Below, piece by piece: positions 61,195 through 64,000 of a stretch of 64,000 nucleotides of DNA. This DNA is from Cyathus striatus (Eukaryota > Basidiomycota > Agaricomycetes > Agaricales > Nidulariaceae). Below the pieces are notes generated by a model. It saw only the letters and a program-made list of their open reading frames with translations, made no database searches and was not told the DNA's origin. Numbering within the stretch: the first letter of the stretch is position 1; every line of letters begins with the position of its first letter. The DNA is taken from contig JAOVFP010000015.1 in the NCBI GenBank assembly GCA_025738555.1, positions 434,001 through 498,000 on the forward strand, written 5' to 3'. The position numbers and the translations under genes are program-made.

Positions 61195-61400
61195 AACCTC
61201 CAGCAATGCCAAAGGCAACGTCAAGCAACGCCTCGGCAACGTCACGGCAACGCCATTCGGCAACATCACAGCAACGTCACGCAACGTCACAGCAACACCA
61301 GGCAACGTCCGAGCAATGCCAGCAATGCCAAGCAATGTCAAATCTCGGATCGGCAACGTCACTTCTCAAATGGCAACGCCAGGCAACGTCAAAATCCTAT
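61195..61400. repeat. Internal cluster of GGCAACGTCA-type motifs
   Basis: About fifteen copies of GGCAACGTC/GCAACGCC/GCAATGCC variants occur in 200 bases. The cluster ends in GGCAACGTCAAAATC, the same sequence as the terminal repeat of the 4.1-kb element, which suggests an internal end of a related copy. Confidence 0.75.
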
Positions 61401-63017
61401 TTTCAACAATTTCTACAACTAGTATAAAAACGAGTAGAGTCCATTTATCTCTACCAAATATTTACTTTTATTTCTATACAGTCATCCACCGCTGATTGTT
61501 ACAATACATTAAAAAATTACATACCACATCATGATATGCCATTCTTATGCAAACAAAAGTATTCTATATTGTACTTAGATATGTCATTTATGTATTACAA
61601 GCATTTTTACGAAGAGAGGTTAAGATGTTCATTTGTTACGTGAAATTTCCCAGACCTTGTCCTATTTTTGACATTATGGGAAGATGTTACATGGCAGTGT
61701 CCCGGCTAGGTCACGCCACGTGTGAGATTCCCCTAATTCCGATACATCACTATCTCCGTCGCCAATATCATTCCACTCGACGGCTAAGTGTCATAGGACA
61801 CAATTTAATTGGTTTTCTGGTTTTGAAAGTCACTTCAGATTTTGCAGAGACTACGACGCGGCACCCTTTTGGCATCTTTGACTCCAATTGGTAAGCAATC
61901 AGAGCATGTGACATGAGATCATCCTTCTCGTGGTGAAAGATAATCTCTTTCTCTTGTTCAGATCTGGCATATTCAGTCATGGTAGATTAATAGTCGCAAC
62001 TGCAGGTGTGCAGAGGAGATAGAAAGTAAGGCACAAGACCAAAAATGCGACCTGCACACCATTTATAAAGGTCTGATCCATTGCAATGCCCTTTTCATGT
62101 GCTTTGAGTTTGCATTGCCAAGGCATTTTAGCAGGATCAGCTTCAAGAAATGCGAAGCTGGCTACATTTAACTTATGTACACATGTTATGAGTAAAATAA
62201 GTCCATAATGCACTTACAATGTGAACTTTGCATGTCTATATAGCCTCAACAAAATTTCACCCTCCTTTGTGATCTTGAAATTTCTGAAATTGTTTTATGT
62301 ACCATACGTTAACACAATAATATTTCTCTCAAATTAATACATGCATATACAGAACACTACTATGAGATGAAGTTGCAAAAAGAATTAAGTGTGTAGCTAG
62401 CGTGGTTGAGGCGGGAGGTCGATTTAAGGCCCTGTTTGTAACAGGTTGTGATGATGTAACAACTAGGGGTGGATGACTGTATATCATGTATTTACAACAT
62501 ACAAGCTGTCTAGAGTAGAAATGTTGTGTACAAAGGAAAAAAATATTTATTTTCAACTTATTTCACTGTGAGATTGTAAGTTATACCCTGTTATACATGG
62601 CTCATATTTCTCATTAAGTGCTAATATATATTATATGAATGTAAGGTACATTTATCTTGTGAACTCCTACTAATTTATTGTATTTATTACTAACTAAGCA
62701 TGTACACAAGTGGGGCTCGAACACAAGACCTCAGCAAGCAACGCCACTGCAACGCCAGGCAACGCCAAAATTAAATCGGCAACGCCAGGCAACGTCAATG
62801 CAACGCCCGGCAACGTCAACTTGGGCAACGTCAAAAACCGGGCAACGTCAAAATCTGTAGGCCCCTTCTTGGTGTAAGCGGACTAGGGCTGCTCATCAGC
62901 TTTACAATGAAACACCTTCCTCTTCATACTTCAGTTGAGTCCAAATGGGGTGTGGATGAAGGAAAACCAGATGGTGCGGAAAACCCAATGCAAACCCTTG
63001 CCGAGCCGGAGCATTAG

Positions 63018-63481
63018 TTAACTATTTGTATATCAAACTCTCGTATGATAACCCGTACTCTTATGTTCCTACTATTTAAATTCCATATATTTATTTTAAA
63101 ATTAAAACGATGCAATTTTTTATATGCATTTGAGCACGCGCGCTGTATACGGGTGGAAGATTCCAGAGCTCAGAAGTACACTAAGTAGTTCCATCGGGGT
63201 GTTATCAAAATAAGATAACATCAACTACCACATGCTGTGTCTCATTTTTCGCAATCCCTGTTCTCATGCTTCATCATATGATATCAGAAAAGGTGTTTAT
63301 AACAAAAGATATCAGGAGAGGTGTTTGTACCAGCTTGCAGGCTGACTGCTCTGATACTTCTACGAAGTTCAGCGTTTGCCTAGTAACAAAATGTTTGTGT
63401 GACCCGTAAATAAGGGTTTAATTTCAGTTCCATAACTCAACTTAGCGCACACGGATAATAATAGCATGGAGAACATATATA
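63018..63481. other. Spacer between MFS and DUF6533 genes
   Basis: AT-rich with no feature recognised. Confidence 0.4.
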
Positions 63482-64000
63482 ATGCGCTCCTTTGCGATTG
63501 ATTCTGGCACAGTTATGGCGACAACTCAATCTATTCCTATTGCTTCAATATGGGCAGGTCGTTATCTACCAGGTACCAGTGTGCTTACTTTCGTATTAAT
63601 CTCACTAATCAATACATAGCTATGGCGATCTCTTTTGTTATATGGGATATCATGTTGACACTTGGAAGAGAATTTCAGTCCATTTGGTTCAATGAAACGG
63701 TTAGAACCCGCTCCAAGGTACTATTTGCAATAAATATATACTCATCGGCAACTATGATCGCGTATATTGCCATTGGTAGATTCCCAATGCCTATTCTTTA
63801 TCATTATATTGATGAGCTTCCAAGTGACCACTGAAGGATGGGGCCATCTCATGCTGAATGACTCAGTGAGTTCCTGTGTGTATGTTTACCAAAATCAAAT
63901 ACTAACTTCCATGTCATTATTTAACTAGAAGTAGGTCCCAGTTCACAGAACTACGTTGCGGCAATATTGGTTGACTGCGGACTAGGTGCAAGATATTTAT
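63482..64000 (+). CDS. DUF6533-type membrane protein (5' part; runs off the window)
   Basis: Exon 1 from ATG 63482 (or 63515) encodes MATTQSIPIASIWA and splices (about 63556-63621) to AMAISFVIWDIMLTLGREFQ with SIWFNETVRTRSKVLFAINI, the typical DUF6533 opening of a first membrane helix, a WDxLxTL segment and a W before the second helix. Later sequence (about 63925-64000) reads SQNYVAAILVDCGLGARYL, like the third to fourth helix. Intermediate exons near 63820-63890 are likely. The function of DUF6533 proteins is unknown; they are abundant in Agaricomycetes. Confidence 0.78.

Larger units (their letters stand above)
58758..62865. mobile_element. Non-autonomous DNA transposon, 4.1 kb, 8-bp target duplication, GGCAACGTC subterminal repeats
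   Basis: The host octamer TTCTTGGT flanks the element at 58750-58757 and 62866-62873. Ends are GGGGC...GCCCC, with terminal inverted repeats of 27 bases that share GATTTTGACGTTGCCCG exactly. GGCAACGTCA/GGCAACGCC motifs crowd both ends (58770-58856 and 62740-62850) and form an internal cluster at 61195-61395. An 8-bp duplication with TIRs fits hAT or KDZ-type elements; without a transposase the class is open. A second element (58859-60667) is nested inside. The minus-strand frames at 61768-62213 may be captured host sequence. Confidence 0.9.
56726..63017 (+). pseudogene. MFS transporter (14-TM drug:H+ antiporter-like), last exon split by a transposable element
   Basis: Eleven exons (56726-56842, 56895-57020, 57073-57178, 57244-57349, 57402-57481, 57536-57644, 57704-57872, 57928-57968, 58036-58073, 58137-58501, 58551-58757) plus the tail 62874-63017 close in phase and total 535 residues. 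MFS marks are FGRRSVMLVGIFLFALGS (motif A), TIQGLGAGAVTSLTQIILSD (motif B), ASFTGPVIGGALAERGVWRW (motif C) and YLPVYFQACKGSSPVGSAV. Such proteins export small molecules at the plasma membrane. The final exon is cut after EVLLG by a 4.1-kb element; translation now ends four codons into it (stop at 58773-58775). The displaced tail, with LLISFTMKHLPLH and ending in EPEH, lies beyond it. Without the tail the last membrane helix is lost. Confidence 0.88.

Noticed and set aside
61768..62213. Transposase or captured gene on the minus strand inside the 4.1-kb element
   Set aside because: The short frames lack catalytic motifs, splice support or recognisable homology.

Overview
This window is nuclear DNA of a filamentous basidiomycete, very probably an Agaricomycete. 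Short introns of about 45-85 bases with GT...AG borders interrupt most genes. The families are typical of that group: a class I hydrophobin, a DUF6533 membrane protein, an EF-hand/ZZ-finger protein, ankyrin-MYND proteins, F-box/LRR proteins, a BAHD-type acyltransferase and a MAU2-type cohesin loader. I found no rRNA, CRISPR array, phage gene or convincing tRNA.

Layout. 1-3.8 kb: the 3' part of a 14-exon EF-hand/ZZ-finger gene. 5.1-7.0 kb: a decayed nucleotidyltransferase-like gene. 7-14 kb: gene-poor, repeat-rich DNA. 14.2-18.7 kb: a membrane-protein gene split by a 2.7-kb element. 18.7-26 kb: a direct duplication holding a secreted-protein gene (24.4-25.9 kb) and its internally deleted copy (19.6-20 kb), with AT-rich DNA and a 21-bp minisatellite between them. 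27-27.8 kb: a small secreted Lys-rich protein. 29.5-32.6 kb: an F-box/LRR pseudogene hit by a MITE. 34.1-40.8 kb: a broken copy of the block at 43-53.6 kb. 41.9-42.3 kb: a hydrophobin. 43.2-48.3 kb: BAHD acyltransferase, 2-oxoglutarate/Fe(II) oxygenase and a P450 remnant, resembling a small specialised-metabolism cluster. 48.5-50 kb: ankyrin-MYND gene. 50.3-53.6 kb: MAU2. 54-56.7 kb: repeats. 56.7-63.0 kb: a 14-TM MFS transporter whose last exon is split by a 4.1-kb element that itself holds nested elements. 63.5-64 kb: start of a DUF6533 gene.

Two themes stand out. First, three non-autonomous elements share one plan (terminal inverted repeats plus a cluster of short subterminal motifs), although their sequences are unrelated. 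Two of them sit in coding exons; in both cases removing the element plus one target duplication restores the reading frame exactly, so the insertions look recent. Second, a multigene segment (MAU2, MYND, BAHD and probably the oxygenase and P450) was duplicated in inverted orientation around the hydrophobin gene. The left copy has decayed by frameshift, deletion and reordering of exons. Gene models with introns were built by hand; where exon lengths and phases close, as for the EF-hand/ZZ and MFS genes, confidence is high.
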